Of a stretch of DNA of 64,000 bases, positions 1 to 10,873 are shown piece by piece. How positions within the stretch are numbered: the first letter of the stretch is position 1; each line of letters begins with the position of its first letter. The notes beneath the pieces are model-generated. The model saw nothing but the letters and a program-made list of their open reading frames with translations, was not told the origin of the DNA and did no database searches. The stretch lies in contig CASHTG010000019.1 of the NCBI GenBank assembly GCA_949357655.1, forward strand, positions 62,001 through 126,000. Reading direction: 5' to 3'. The stretch is from Parascedosporium putredinis. Lineage: Eukaryota > Ascomycota > Sordariomycetes > Microascales > Microascaceae. Both the position numbers and the translations under genes were made by a program.

Positions 1-389
1 CTCTCCCAAGCCCAGAATCCTCTCCCCTCTGTCAGGACGGGATGGGTTTAGCTAGGCTCGAGGAATCATTGTTTATTGGTATGGAGACAAGACGCGAGTG
101 TGCAGGTCTTATAAGGCGAAGCCGAACTTATGAAACTGTGGAGTTTTCGGCGTGACGGACAAAGGTCCGACGTCGGCCCATGGCGTGACATATTAACCCG
201 AGATCCTCCCCCAAACCCTTGCCCAAATTCGCTCTCCTCCCGTCTGAGTTGCGTTCATCTGTTCTAATGAGGCAAAAATTTTCCTTTTGCTTTGTTTAAA
301 ACTTAATACCTCCTGCCCCGTATATCCCACCATCAAAAGGACTCAGACTCGACTCCGAGCGCAGACTTTGTAACATCTCCAGCAATAGC
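1..389. other. 5' flank without recognised gene
   Basis: No coding feature is supported here. The 150 bases before the small ORF at 390 are moderately AT-rich and could be its promoter and leader. Confidence 0.4.
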
Positions 390-596
390 TTGCCCGACAC
401 GATGCGAATCACGCGCCTTATCTCGATGACCAATTTTGCCGTGGCCTCCTCGGCCCTGGCTTTCCAGGTTTTCGTCCTGTATCCTTGGCACAACCAACTC
501 CAAGATGATTTCCGCGCACTGAAGGACGAACACCTTCGTGTACTTCGCACGATCTCCGAAAACCGACCAAAGGACCGACAGAAGAGTGCCGAATAA
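390..596 (+). CDS. Small single-TM protein, possibly mitochondrial
   Basis: A 68-residue intronless ORF. I do not recognise the family. What can be seen: a basic, hydrophobic N-terminus (MRITRLISMTNF from the second Met at 402), one likely membrane segment (residues about 15-31, ending FQVFVLYPWH), then a charged, probably helical tail rich in Leu, Asp, Glu and Arg. This layout of a short basic N-terminus, one helix and a coiled tail is common among small inner-membrane assembly factors of fungal mitochondria, but that assignment is inference. Either Met could be the start; the second gives a more typical targeting-like N-terminus. No neighbour helps. It could also be a chance ORF. Confidence 0.45.
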   Translation: MPDTMRITRLISMTNFAVASSALAFQVFVLYPWHNQLQDDFRALKDEHLRVLRTISENRPKDRQKSAE

Positions 597-1299
597 GCCC
601 CAGTGTATCGCCGTCGACCTGGAAAAGGGATGAAGACGCCATCGTTACAGATATTCGGACCTCCAGCCCTGTTCTATCCGCAAGTTCAGACAAGTGGTTG
701 GATTAGGGTCCCGAACGGCGAGGCTCAACGATACCGTCTGTCCCTGCAACCAAACCACCTTCGATAGAGCCGAAAATCTCTCAACAGGAGTGAAGCCCTG
801 CCCTTCAGCATAGTCTGATTAGAACAGCGGAGTCGAACTGTACCAACAAAGTCACGAGAGTCATTCCTTACATGCACTCGAACACGAAGCACGATTGTTC
901 CATCTATCCATGTATGTGTGATGGTTAGCCGTCCGTGCATGAGACGAACTACTCGACGAGCCATAGAGCAACCGAAAGAGATGAAACCGAATAGACACAC
1001 AATTCCACATGTATAGATTCGATATTAGGACCACCCTCAGATATACACTTCGCTTAGATCAGTCTCGATACTGGACTTGAATCCTTTTAGCATTGATTAA
1101 TAAATACGTTTAGGCTACGATACTATCATTGGTTCTTTCCGACAACTAACGTTCATTGCATCAAGGTTTTGCGTGGACCAAGTTGGTTGTCGCCCGTTGT
1201 GACGGCATCTAAATGGATTTACCCTGATGTGAGATAATTTATAGCTGTTTTCGGTCATCTTTTTCAGCAGAGCTAGGATCGCGCCGAACCCGAAGCAAA
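597..1299. other. Gene-free stretch
   Basis: Only short, unconserved-looking ORFs on either strand. Nothing recognised. Confidence 0.4.
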
Positions 1300-1339
1300 T
1301 TGAATAGACATCGGTCTTCGTCGACCTTCTCGACCCCTC

Positions 1340-1741
1340 CACTAGCCCACATGGAGCATCGAACATCGGACCGCCTTCTAGACGCATGGGAATGTCCTCT
1401 TCACCAACATGCAGCCCAAACGGACTTTCGCATCTTACGACAGGCTGAGCAAGTGTGTCTAAAGGGCCAAAGAATGCTGGAGCCAAGAGCGTCAACAACA
1501 GGAACTAGGCATTTAGGAGAGCATTGCGAGGAGTAGAAGCTATTTTCGCGGCGACCAGATGACTATTGGGGACGTTTGCCTTATTCCCGCGGTTTTGGTC
1601 AGGGCGTACCATATGGATGCAAGAGTCCGCAACCATCTGGAGAATTACGAAGAGTTGAGCAAACAGCTGGCTGTACAACGAGCACATGGGATACGCCAGC
1701 TGGACACTCCGATCGAATTGAAACAGACGGATTATATTTAG
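1340..1741 (+). pseudogene. Decayed maleylacetoacetate isomerase (zeta GST) C-terminal fragment
   Basis: Positions 1559-1741 read GDQMTIGDVCLIPAV and, near the end, AVQRAHGIRQLDTPIEL. These match the C-terminal signature of maleylacetoacetate isomerase, the tyrosine/phenylalanine catabolic enzyme that converts maleylacetoacetate to fumarylacetoacetate. Upstream in the same frame, ECWSQERQQQELGI is followed by an in-frame TAG at 1514-1516. Further up, in another frame, TDFRILRQAEQV (about 1420-1455) resembles the preceding helix. The thioredoxin-like N-terminal half is missing. Stop, frame change and truncation together indicate a real pseudogene. Unlike the frame breaks elsewhere in the window, these are not confined to homopolymer runs. 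Limits are approximate. Confidence 0.6.
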
Positions 1742-1967
1742 GTTTGCAGCTAAGTAAGATGAACGAATGAAGTGAAGTGTAAGTTGTAATAATTAAGCAT
1801 CGGCCAAGCTAGCATGTATTCAAGGACCGACAACTCTCAGAGGTGATCATCGCGATTCCAACAGCGCGATTTCTGCGAATTCGTCCTGTTTTTCTTGCAG
1901 GACGTGGCCCCGCGTCCTGGATAATGAACATGCGTTCCACATCGGCGTTGAAGGCATGTGCTCTCAT

Positions 1968-3051
1968 TTACGGCTGGACGGGATTACTGGCCGGAACCTG
2001 CGTGGTCGCAGTAGCTGGTGCGGAGGCTATCGCGCCTGAGGCCTCACGTTTTTCATCGTAAGGACCGGCGTATCCGCGACCATGCCGGGTAAAATTGAGG
2101 CCCAGTCGCCCGTAGTCCCAGGATTTTGATAACCCGATAAACGCGTAGGCCAAGATGGGTATCATCAAGACTGCGAAGATCAGCATGTTGGAATTTTAAC
2201 AGCCATGTCAAAAACAAGAAAAGGAACTCACCATCTAAGATTCCAAAGAAGATGAACGACGAGGTCACACCAATCACGTTGCCTCCATCACTTAGACCCC
2301 AGGCAATGGGGTAGAGCAGCCATAGTAGGTGAAGCCAGCCAGAGAGAAGAGTGTAATGGCCACTGATATTATTACGGGCGGCGATTCGGCGACCGTGCGT
2401 GAACGAACCGATGAAGAGAATTAGCCACGCAAGCGTCCCCAATGCGAAGAAGCCCCATTTGTATCTCGTCGATGTGAAGGCGGCAATTAAATAGCATATA
2501 ACCCTTTGGCATTGTCAATGACGAGGTCTGTGGCGATTGTATTCTTGTAGTACTCACCAAATCCACGATAGACCAATCCCGTATGCGATAGTAGCCCAAG
2601 TAACGCCGCTCAGGAGACCGAGAGCTAGTATCGCGGCCGGGAAGGCAACAATCCAATACACGTACTTGGGCCAGAATATCTGGCGTGTGAAGCCGCGGCG
2701 GAGGTGATGGGATTGTCGGACAACCACCCAGCCGAGGTCAGATGCCATCGCATAGTAGGCGATGGCGCCCGCCAACAGTGGAATAGCCCATATATAATGG
2801 AAGATCCGCTCCTTGTGCCGCGGTCGAATGCTCAATGCAACGATGACAAGCTGTGTGTGAAGTGTTAGGAGCATGTCGCCTTCCAACTCTCTGAGACGGG
2901 AATGGGTCTTGTAGTGACAAACTTACGAAACTGAACAAGAAAATGCGGTGACAGCCCAGAGCCAGTTAGAGCCATTGATGGACAGGCGTCGGTCGCCGGC
3001 GGGTGGATGTGAATCAAAGACCCTGTTCGCTCTTTCTACAATGTGTTTCAT
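1968..3051 (-). CDS. Opsin-related protein (microbial rhodopsin fold, no retinal lysine)
   Basis: Four exons: 3051-2927, 2850-2558, 2503-2232 and 2170-1968. The product is about 297 residues of the seven-helix fungal opsin family. Family hallmarks seen are NGSNWLWAVTA at the N-terminus, ERIFHYIWAIPL, AYYAMASDLGW, and YPIAWGLSDGG in helix F. In helix G the exon junction gives GILDVLMIPIL, where retinal-binding opsins have Lys four residues after the Asp. Here that position is Ile, so the protein cannot form the Schiff base and belongs with the opsin-related (Hsp30/YRO2-like) proteins of the plasma membrane. Exon 1 is one base short: the run TTTT near 2942-2945 must be five T to give a frame that joins exon 2. 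All other junctions keep frame. Confidence 0.8.
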
Positions 3052-3824
3052 TGTTTCGTTTCGACGTGCGTCTATTAGATAGATTTGGGAGGTGATGGAT
3101 TTTATGAAAGAGGGCTGAAGTGAAGATATTATGGTATAAGTTGCCTTTCAAGGGTTAAACAACTATCCTTATAACCTCACTATGGTGCCCGAATGGCTTC
3201 CAGGTCGAGTTCGTTTACGTACAACTGATGTCGTGTTCTCAAATCAATCCATCTTGCTTCATGATTTTATCACTGATTACAGGCTTGTCAGTGCCATGCT
3301 TAGACAAGAGTTAACTTCCTGGTATAACTCAATTTGTTCAGCGTGGTCTGACTTTGAGTTTATATTCAATTCACGTCGTTTAGTAAAAGAAAAACGTGGG
3401 TGTCGCTTTGGAGTTAAGACAATTAGGTTGTCGCGCTTTGCATCTTCTCGCCTGGCTGTTGTAATGTGTTATCGGCGATCCACGCTACCCTCCTGTCGGG
3501 CCCTCACAGGACAAACGCCTTTGACGCTATTTGATAGATATGACACGAAAGCGGCCGTTCCAAAGCCACCACAGGGAACCAGGAAGTTGTAGAGTCTGAT
3601 TTTATCGCAGGATGCTAGTGATTTTGTATCTACAGATGTTTACGTAGAGGGCCGGTCGTATCGCACGGGATCGGATACGGCCGGCAAGGAGCAACGGACA
3701 AAAGCGGGGGCATCGTCAAGATGACTCAAGGCCCCCCTCATTTAGTGACATGCACGTTGGTAAACGCGAATACTTTGTCAAATATCAGTCGCATCGATTA
3801 TATCCACGTTTAACGATAGTCCAA
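3052..3824. other. Intergenic stretch
   Basis: Divergent promoter space between the opsin-related gene and the GNAT gene. A 136-codon plus-strand ORF at 3182-3592 has no recognisable domain and I do not support it as a gene. Confidence 0.4.
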
Positions 3825-4397
3825 ATGGCCGATCCGATTCCCTCCAAAGCATCGCCAGAGCCCATCTTGCGGCTGTCTAAATGTTGGATCCGAGCCTACT
3901 GCCAAGATGATGCCGGGGCGATTTCCGAAAGGGCGGATAACTGGAAAATTGCACGATGGATGCGCAACACCTTTCCGCACCCGTACACTGTCGAGAGTTC
4001 CTTGAACTGGATCTCGCGCTGCGTAAGCGCCTCGCCCATGACCCATTTCGCTATCTGTGACCCCTCTTCGAACACAGTGATGGGCGGAATCGGCGTACAA
4101 CTCAAAGATGACGTGGCATCCATCACCGCAGAGATCGGCTACTGGTTGGGTGAGCCCCACTGGGGGCAGGGGATCGCGACCGAAGCCCTCGTTGAGTTTA
4201 CGAAATGGACCTTTGCCAACTTTGACGAGCTGATACGTCTCGAGGCTCTTGTCTACGAAGGTCACGGTGCGAGCTGTCGTGTGTTGGAGAAGGCAGGCTA
4301 CGCGTTTGAAGGCAGGATGCGAAAGGCTATCCGAAAGAATGGAGAGGTTTTAGATGTCCTGATATACTGTACTTTTAGGCCGGGATCCGGTTATTGA
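3825..4397 (+). CDS. GNAT family N-acetyltransferase (RimJ/RimL-like)
   Basis: A single-exon gene of 190 residues starting at MADPIPSKAS. An upstream in-frame Met at 3750 would add 25 residues, but the fold starts after the chosen Met. The acetyl-CoA-binding motif A is seen as EIGYWLGEPHWGQGIATEAL (the Q/R-x-x-G-x-A loop is GQGIAT). It is followed by RLEALVYEGHGASCRVLEKA and FEGRMRKAIRKNGEVLDVLI, the classic RimJ/RimL C-terminal strand order. The family transfers acetyl groups from acetyl-CoA to protein N-termini, amino acids or other amines; the substrate here cannot be read. The frame is intact over its full length. It is not in an obvious cluster. Confidence 0.85.
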   Translation: MADPIPSKASPEPILRLSKCWIRAYCQDDAGAISERADNWKIARWMRNTFPHPYTVESSLNWISRCVSASPMTHFAICDPSSNTVMGGIGVQLKDDVASITAEIGYWLGEPHWGQGIATEALVEFTKWTFANFDELIRLEALVYEGHGASCRVLEKAGYAFEGRMRKAIRKNGEVLDVLIYCTFRPGSGY

Positions 4398-5372
4398 ACT
4401 ACGTCAGCAACACGAGGCTAGAAGCACGTAATGAGGCAGAGGGGCTTTTCTTGGTTCCGCATGTTTTGGAGGTGAAAGAAGGGGGATGGAAGAACCACAA
4501 CCTGGGTAACAGTTCGATTGGAAGTAGGATTAGTTCGTTAGAAGTTGGTGATAGTCATCGATATCTCTATTTGGGTTTGACTTTGCGTTGAAAGCCTCTT
4601 TCTTCCAACCGCGAGTACCTTGGTCCTGGAGGCCGCGACGCCTGCAGACGTCCTTCGTCGCTCTGCAGAGGCACCGGGTAAAGATTAGAATGAAACCATC
4701 CTTGAGTTACCGAGGTGGAGAAGATGAAGAAAGCGGGTGGCGTGACAGCGTCTTCTGCTAGACTTGCAGAATGGTTCTGCGGGCGTTGGGACCCCGTGCT
4801 CTGGAAACCATTGTGCGCTGCGATGATGTGGATCCAAGATGGATCCGTAAATCTGACGTCTATGCTGCCTCGGAGTATGCTTAAAAGTTTAGCCAAAGAG
4901 TCTTTCTTTAAAAACTACAAATCAAAACTAATTGGGGTTGATGGCGTGCCTTTTGATGGCGTGCATCATATATGCCAAGGAAGCCGCGTGGAAATCATCA
5001 TGGGGGAGTGGCTCTAGATGCTAAAGCTCCACCTCAAGCCAGCCTACGTGAGAGTGCAACACTTGACCCACGTTCAGCGGCTCAGATGTCAATGTCACCA
5101 AGGGGGTAAATGGCAGCGAACTTCCCTCGATCAATCGACACTCGAGAGATCGTAGATGTTGGCCCCGGGGACAAGGACGCTCCCGTGCCAGTCCCAGAAT
5201 TATCGTCTGCACCCCAGTTCCCCGCAGGCTTGGCCGAACGGATTTAGAAACGCGCCCTGAGAGCCGCACCTGGTCGGATAATTGATGTTGACGAATCAAG
5301 TAAATCGCTGCAGTGTTACTACACCGTTACCTCTGCGCCAGCGCGTGTTTTGGTTCCGATTAGCGTGGGAGA

Positions 5373-5379
5373 TTTAGCC
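5373..5379 (-). promoter_or_regulatory. Possible XlnR-type site (GGCTAAA)
   Basis: The minus strand reads GGCTAAA, the core bound by the xylanase regulator XlnR/Xyr1. It lies about 670 bases before the CE5 esterase, a class of gene this regulator controls in other fungi. A seven-base match can occur by chance. Confidence 0.25.
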
Positions 5380-5910
5380 TAATGCGTGGATGGCACTCTC
5401 CGCGAAGCCAGCGATTCACCCAGGGGCGCCCGCACGCTGCCGTGCGGACGCGTGAAGGCTTGCAAATCCAGGACTCGTGGAATTTATCTTTGCCCAAGCA
5501 AGAAACCTTTAAATCCTACTTCCGAATGCGACCCAAATTTCTTTTTCTCCGTTTACCAGGTTACCCACACGGCCGCTTCGTGTCCCTGCAATTCAACGGA
5601 TGGGACGCATGATTCTAGAAGGGGCTTCCCCGTTCTCATTGGACGGAACGACCTACGAATGTCGGAACAAGGAGGAGGAATGACCCTACCACTGCGATAA
5701 AAAGTACCTCGGTATGGACGACGAGTCAAGCTTTCAGCGCAGAATAGAACGGCCTTCTCCACAGCCCTTGTGTGCCCAACCGCGGATAGATGGAATGCCA
5801 CCATGCCATGGAAACCCACCGCATGAGTTGCCAAACTCCACTCTCCCGACGCCCTTTCGCATCGTGGAGCCCTTGCTACGGTCTCCTTGCCGTCGGCCAA
5901 GACGATGGGG

Positions 5911-5917
5911 TATAAAT
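5911..5917 (+). promoter_or_regulatory. TATA box of the CE5 esterase
   Basis: TATAAAT lies 137 bases before the ATG at 6048, with a CT-rich leader between them. This spacing fits a fungal core promoter. Confidence 0.55.
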
Positions 5918-6047
5918 ACGGGGGAAGGATTGTGTCTTGGCTTCCTTTGTTCTTCTATCTAGACACATCAGCTCCTTTTGATAATCACAGTTTCTTTCCC
6001 TCACCCCTGATCCTGCCATTACCAAAGTAGTCCACACAACCGCCAAG

Positions 6048-7058
6048 ATGTTGTCCAGTGTCAAGGCCACCCTTCTTCTCATCTCCGCCCAGGCGGCGTT
6101 GGTGTCCGCCCAATGCCCGTCCCTCCACATCTTTGGCGCCCGAGAGACTACCGTATCCCCGGATTCGGTTCGGCCGGCCAGCTCATTAGCATGATCGTCG
6201 CTGCCCACCCCGGTGCCACCACCGAGGCCATCACCTACCCTGCCTGCGGTGGACAGTCGTCGTGCGGTGGTGTCGCTTACGGTGACTCGGCTAGGCAGGG
6301 CACCAACGCCGTTGCCAGCCAAGTCAACGCCTTCAACCAGAGGTGCCCCAACAGTCAAATCGTTCTTGTCGGCTACTCTCAGGTAGGTTACATCCCGTAG
6401 AGGTTCTATCCCGGCCAAGGACGTGGAGAACAAAAGGGTACTAACTGCGATGCGCAGGGTGGTCAAATCATGGACAATGCCCTCTGCGGCGGCGGTGACC
6501 CTGGTGCCGGTATCACCAGCACTGCCGTGCCCATCTCCTCGGCCGCCGTTGGCCAGATCAAGGCCGCCATCTTCATGGGCGACCCCGATGGCAATACGGC
6601 CTTGCCTACCAGGTCGGAACCTGCCGCGCCGGTGGAGTAAGTAGAATTCTCCCGTCTTAGTATCGTTTAGAGACTTGGTTCGATCGCTAAACTGCATTAC
6701 CCTATTCTAGTTCGACGCCCGCCCCTCCGGCTTCGTCTGCCCCAACGCGAGCAAGGTCCAGTCCTACTGCGACGCCGCCGACCCTTACTGCTGCACCGGA
6801 AACAGCCAGGCCACCCACCAGGGCTACGTCGGCGTCTACGGCCAGCAGGCCCTCACTTTCGTCAACGGCAAGCTCGGCTCCAGCAGCGGTGGCGGCAACA
6901 CCGGTGGCGGCAACACGGGAGGCGGCAACACCGGCGGCGGCACCAACTGCGCTGCCAAGTGGGGCCAGTGCGGTGGTCAGGGCTGGAGCGGAGCGACCTG
7001 CTGCGCGTCGGGAAGCACTTGCCAGGCTGCCAACCAGTGGTACTCTCAATGCTTGTAA
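6048..7058 (+). CDS. Secreted CE5 acetylxylan esterase/cutinase-family enzyme with CBM1
   Basis: Three exons: 6048-6382, 6458-6636 and 6711-7058 (branch site TACTAAC in intron 1). The protein is about 287 residues. Residues 1-21 form a signal peptide ending LVSA. The CE5 alpha/beta-hydrolase has VFGARETT-like LHIFGARETTVSP, YPACGGQSSCGG, the nucleophile in GYSQG (Ser about 111), and a C-terminal SYCDAADPYCC...HQGY supplying Asp and His. It closely follows fungal acetylxylan esterases. A Gly/Asn/Thr linker of repeated NTGGG units leads to a CBM1 cellulose-binding module (about 252-287, WGQCGGQGWSG). It likely removes acetyl groups from xylan outside the cell. Two frame breaks, both one C missing from CCCC (about 6156 and 6586), are read as sequence errors. 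Confidence 0.9.
6888..6944 (+). repeat. Tandem repeat coding the Gly-Asn-Thr linker
   Basis: Repeated 15-base units of the type ggcggcaacaccggt encode NTGGG three times and form the flexible linker between esterase and CBM1. Confidence 0.8.
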
Positions 7059-7783
7059 ATTCCAACGACTCCGAGTTGTAGGCGGCTTCGAGGCCCTTCT
7101 TGTACATAGTTTTTCGCAACGGAGATGGAGAAGCGGAAGCGTGGCCGCTTTCCTGTCGCGTTGAATACATATGAGGCTTGTGCGCCGCAATCATTCCAAA
7201 TCTTTGATGTCTTTCTCTCTTTGCCGTGTTGCTTAACCCCAAGCTCATAGAATCCCCGGCCGAATTTCGCGTTGGGGATGATAGGACACCATAGAAGGGT
7301 GAGTGTTGAGGGGGGACCCGGACCGTAGAAGACGGGGACCTGCATATAGTGTTTGGCCCTGAGCGACCTGTATATCGCATGGTTCCGGCCTGTGGTTAAC
7401 CGAAGTGACCACCTGACCCGTCCCGGCACACGCATCTTTTCCCGGACAAAGGTGGGGTCGGATGGCGGCGACTGGCCGCCGAACTGTCGCCCCACCGCGC
7501 CTTAATAATCGGCGCTTCGCCTTGATGGGTAAAGGCCGCTGGCCGGTAAAATCGGCGGAAAATCTCCGACGCGGTTTGTATTGTCGTAAGACGCGGCATG
7601 ACTGGTGCCCGATGCCGACAAGGATAAGATGTGATGCGATCGAAATGCTGCAGCGCAGAGAAAATATATAATCGACCTTTCGATCGGTCGGCGGGCCAGA
7701 GATGTCATCAGGTACGATCTCCAACTCTGCCGAGCAAAACCGAATTCCAGCAGCAACAATTTCATTCCGATTTTCCATTTCTT
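7059..7783. other. Intergenic stretch
   Basis: 3' region of the esterase and promoter of the monooxygenase. No gene supported; the overlapping ORFs on both strands have no domain signal. Confidence 0.45.
7663..7671 (+). promoter_or_regulatory. TATA-like element of the FAD monooxygenase
   Basis: AAATATATA lies about 115 bases before the ATG at 7784. Confidence 0.4.
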
Positions 7784-9439
7784 ATGACCACCAAACAAGT
7801 GGACGTTATCATCGTCGGGGCAGGCCCCACGGGGCTGACCTTGGCGTTGGAACTTGCACTCTACAACATTTCATTCCGCATCTTGGATAAGATCCCGGCC
7901 CCATCAGACAAGAGCCGAGCCTTGGTTGTCCACCCACGAAGCCTTGAGCTTCTGAGGCGGCACGGGGTTTCTGATGACTTGAGGGATCTCGGCACTATCG
8001 GGACCGGGATGAGGGTATTTGTGCACAAATCCAGGGCCGCGGCGCTGGACTTTACCGACCTTGGTATCAAGCACACCGAGTATCCACAGCCAATCTGGGT
8101 GTCGCAGGCTCACACGGAGGGTGTCTTGCGAAATCGCCTGAAGCAACAAGGCCACGAAGTGGAGTGGAACGCGGCCGTGGAGGAGATACAGCAGGACAAT
8201 GGTGGGGTTGACGTTGTGATAGCCAAGGGCGAGTCCAAGGAACAAATCCGGTGCGCCTACGTTGTTGGCTGTGACGGCGCGCATAGTGTCGTCCGTCACG
8301 CAGCAGGTCTTTCCTTTGAGGGGGCGCCATACCCGCAGGACTTCTTCCTCTGCGACGCGCGGCTCGAATGGGACTACATGGCGAAGGAGGGTCACCACAT
8401 TACCATGTTCTCAATTGATAACGCGGTGCTGATCCTCTTTCCCATGCCCGATGGTATTGTCCGCTTCATTGCCAGCTTAAACTCGGGAACGCTGAAGAAC
8501 ATCCCCCAATGGGAACCCGACCATTGAAGACTTTCGCGAAATCTTCGGCATGGTCGCTCCGGGCACGTGGAAGTTATCGGATCCGATTTGGTTGACGAGG
8601 TTCAAGCTGCACCACCGTGGCGTTAACGAGTACCGAAGCCGCCGCCTTCTTGTGGCCGGGGATGCGGCGCACATCCACAGCCCGGCGGGCGGCCAGGGCA
8701 TGAACACGGGTATTCAAGACTCCATCAATCTCGGATGGAAGCTCGCCCGAGCTATACAGAATCCAGGCGAGGGCAGCGAGGCCTTGTTAGACAGCTACAG
8801 CACGGAAAGGCAACGGATCGGCCAGCACCTGCTCGACGGCACCGACAGGATCTTTAGCTACGCGACGTCCACGAGCCGTTTCTGGACCCTGTGGCGGCAT
8901 TTTGTCATCAAGTGGCTGATGCCGTTCGCGCTCCGGATCAAGCCGCTGCGCGCGAGAGCGTTTCGGTTTATCTCGGAGCTTGGAATTAGGTATCGACACA
9001 GTCCCCTTGTTGGGACGTCGGCAAAATATCGCGGCAAGCTCAAGGGCGGAGATAGGGCGCCGGACGGGTTAGTCGAGTTTGGCGATGGACATCCCCCAGC
9101 CTTCCTCATGCGTCATCTGAGTCCGGAGAAACACCATCTTCTCCTCTTCTCTGGCCGGGGTGCGCAGAGCGTTGGTGCTGAAATCCTCGAGGAGCACGGA
9201 GGGCGTCTGCTCGCCTGGCTCCAGGAGAAGCAGCCGGCCTCCGCGGAATGTTACAAAATATACGATTCGGACAAGGGGATGTAGCCAGAGCGGTGGTTGA
9301 TACGGATGCCCAGCTCCACACCCTTTACGGATTCAAGGCCCCAGGATATGCGCTCGTGCGGCCGGATGCCCATGTTGCCTATATTGGCCTTCTCGATCAA
9401 ACTGAAGATTTCCGAATCTGGATTCAACAGTTCTATTAA
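7784..9439 (+). CDS. FAD-dependent aromatic monooxygenase (PHBH/phenol hydroxylase class)
   Basis: Intronless, about 551 residues, starting MTTKQVDVIIVGAGPTG. The N-terminal Rossmann motif GAGPTGLTLALELA binds the ADP part of FAD. The DG motif appears as VVGCDGAHSVVRHAAG, and the GD motif as LLVAGDAAHIHSPAGGQGMN, which contacts FAD ribityl. These three define class A flavin monooxygenases that hydroxylate phenolic substrates with NAD(P)H and O2. The C-terminal part (about 430-551) resembles the thioredoxin-like domain of phenol hydroxylases, ending VRPDAHVAYIG. Two compensating frame breaks are present: an extra C in CCCCC at about 8503-8507, and a missing G in GGGG at about 9276-9279. Both lie in homopolymers. 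The substrate cannot be told; the neighbours give no pathway. Confidence 0.85.
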
Positions 9440-9780
9440 TTCGCTTCCTTTCCGCACTACCTGGCACATATAGGCTCAGAATGATACATCATGTTGAAAT
9501 TTTTTTTTTTTTCAATTTTATTTCCTTTGTTTGATATCCTCGATACTCTAGCTTAGCGTAATAATTTTCATCGTTCGCGTTCACTTGTATCTCTTGGCAA
9601 CTTTGTCTTCCTGTTTTGTCTATCTCCGATCTATCGCGAATCACGATGACGTCAGGCCGGCCCATTTCGGATCTCATGATAACGGAAACAAACTCCAACG
9701 TACTTTTGGATTCCGTCCACTCTTGGTTTCGCTAATTACCCCTCAAAACTCTGCCAATCATTTGGAAATTAAATCTATTC
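9440..9780. other. Intergenic stretch
   Basis: Contains a T-run (about 9499-9511) just after the monooxygenase stop, compatible with a 3' end. No gene seen. Confidence 0.4.
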
Positions 9781-10873
9781 ATGGGTAAAAACGAATTGGT
9801 CGCAGAGTCAGTCATCTCCGCAGTCGTCGAGCATCGCCCTCGCAGGCGCGGAGTCCTACAACTCATTCTCCATCTCTTCGCTACCTTGCTGGCCCTTTTA
9901 AGATACGACTGGCCAAAGTTGCGCCGGACACATTCAAAAGCTGAGAGAAGAGAATTGGGGTATCGCTACACATGACTACCTTCAATCTTTTGAGAATGGA
10001 CGCGGTCTCAAATCCATCGGTGACATGGGGTTTTCTGGCTCGGTAGGCAATATGTTATGCACAATACGCAACAGAAGACGCGGGATCACTAACGATTGGT
10101 GCAGACGTTCTTTGAAACTCGGGACGCGAAATACCTGATAAAATCAGTTCCGCGGCATTCGGAACACTCATTCTTCAAGAATGACTTACTGGAACCGTAT
10201 GAAGCGCACATGGCGTCCCACCACGACTCTCTCTTAGTGAGAGTTTTCGACTTCCTTGGAGCAGTTGGTCCGTCGATCGGTCGGTTCCTCAGGCTTGCCC
10301 CCTCGCATCACATCGTAATGGAGAATATCCTTTGCGGGAAAGGGGAAAATGACCATGATGACGAGGTTGAATGGAAAACCTGGGACTTGAAGCCAACCTC
10401 TTACTTCTACCCAGAGAGGGACATCGCCGATGGCCGTTTGACGAGCGAGGCCACCAAGGATCAGCTCGCGGATACCTTCAACGGCAAGATTATCCTCACG
10501 AAAAACGAGGTCCAGGATTTCTTCTCCAGCCTCAACGCGGACACGGAATTCCTCGCGCGCCACAACGCCGTAGACTACTCCCTCTTCCTAGTTCGCACCA
10601 CCTACAACAATGGGGCCCCCGCCTAGGGCCGCGGAGCAGGCTGGATCTTGGCGCACGGGGATGCCGTCCTGCGAGGGCCGACACGTATTTCGAGCGGTGA
10701 TTTTGGACTTCTTCTGGGCAAAGCATAAACCGCAGCCGATTGTGATGACGGTCTTAGTTCGCTTGTGGGACTTGGCGACGCACTCGGGGCCGATGAGTAT
10801 CACGACGACCCCGGAGGAATATCGGCAGAGGTTTTTACAGATGTGCCGCGGGATAGTGGAGATACGGGAATAG
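9781..10873 (+). CDS. Minimal PIP-kinase-like (SAICAR synthase-like fold) protein
   Basis: Two exons: 9781-10042 and 10105-10873, about 342 residues. The N-terminus MGKNELVAESVISAVVEH and a basic/hydrophobic stretch precede a phosphatidylinositol-phosphate kinase-like core. Signals are DYLQSFENG, the glycine loop GDMGFSGSTFFET, KYLIKSVPR with a candidate ATP-binding lysine, a DLK motif (WDLKPTSYFYPERD), VDYSLFLV matching the PIPK MDYSLL motif, and VILDFFWAKHK matching the metal-binding IID segment. Key residues are kept, so activity is possible. The protein lacks the large N-terminal regions of Mss4 or Fab1. One extra A (about 9936-9939) and one extra base in the GGGGCCCCC run (about 10612-10620) break the frame; both are homopolymer events. 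Confidence 0.7.

Larger units (their letters stand above)
4398..6047. other. 1.65-kb intergenic region upstream of the esterase
   Basis: Only weak ORFs (for example 4715-5017 and 5386-5700) without recognisable domains. It carries the promoter of the CE5 gene at its right end. A 12-base direct repeat (ttgatggcgtgc) occurs around 4937-4963. Confidence 0.45.

Noticed and set aside
1115..1498. Minus-strand ORF with a protein-kinase-like patch (EGSRRSTKTDVYSICFGFG)
   Set aside because: Resembles the kinase ksDVYSfG segment, but nothing around it looks like a kinase, and the plus strand of the same bases holds the isomerase remnant. Probably chance.
8527..9284. FAD monooxygenase read as two or three separate genes
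   Set aside because: The DG and GD motifs of one enzyme lie on either side of the break, and single-base changes in a C-run and a G-run join the pieces exactly.
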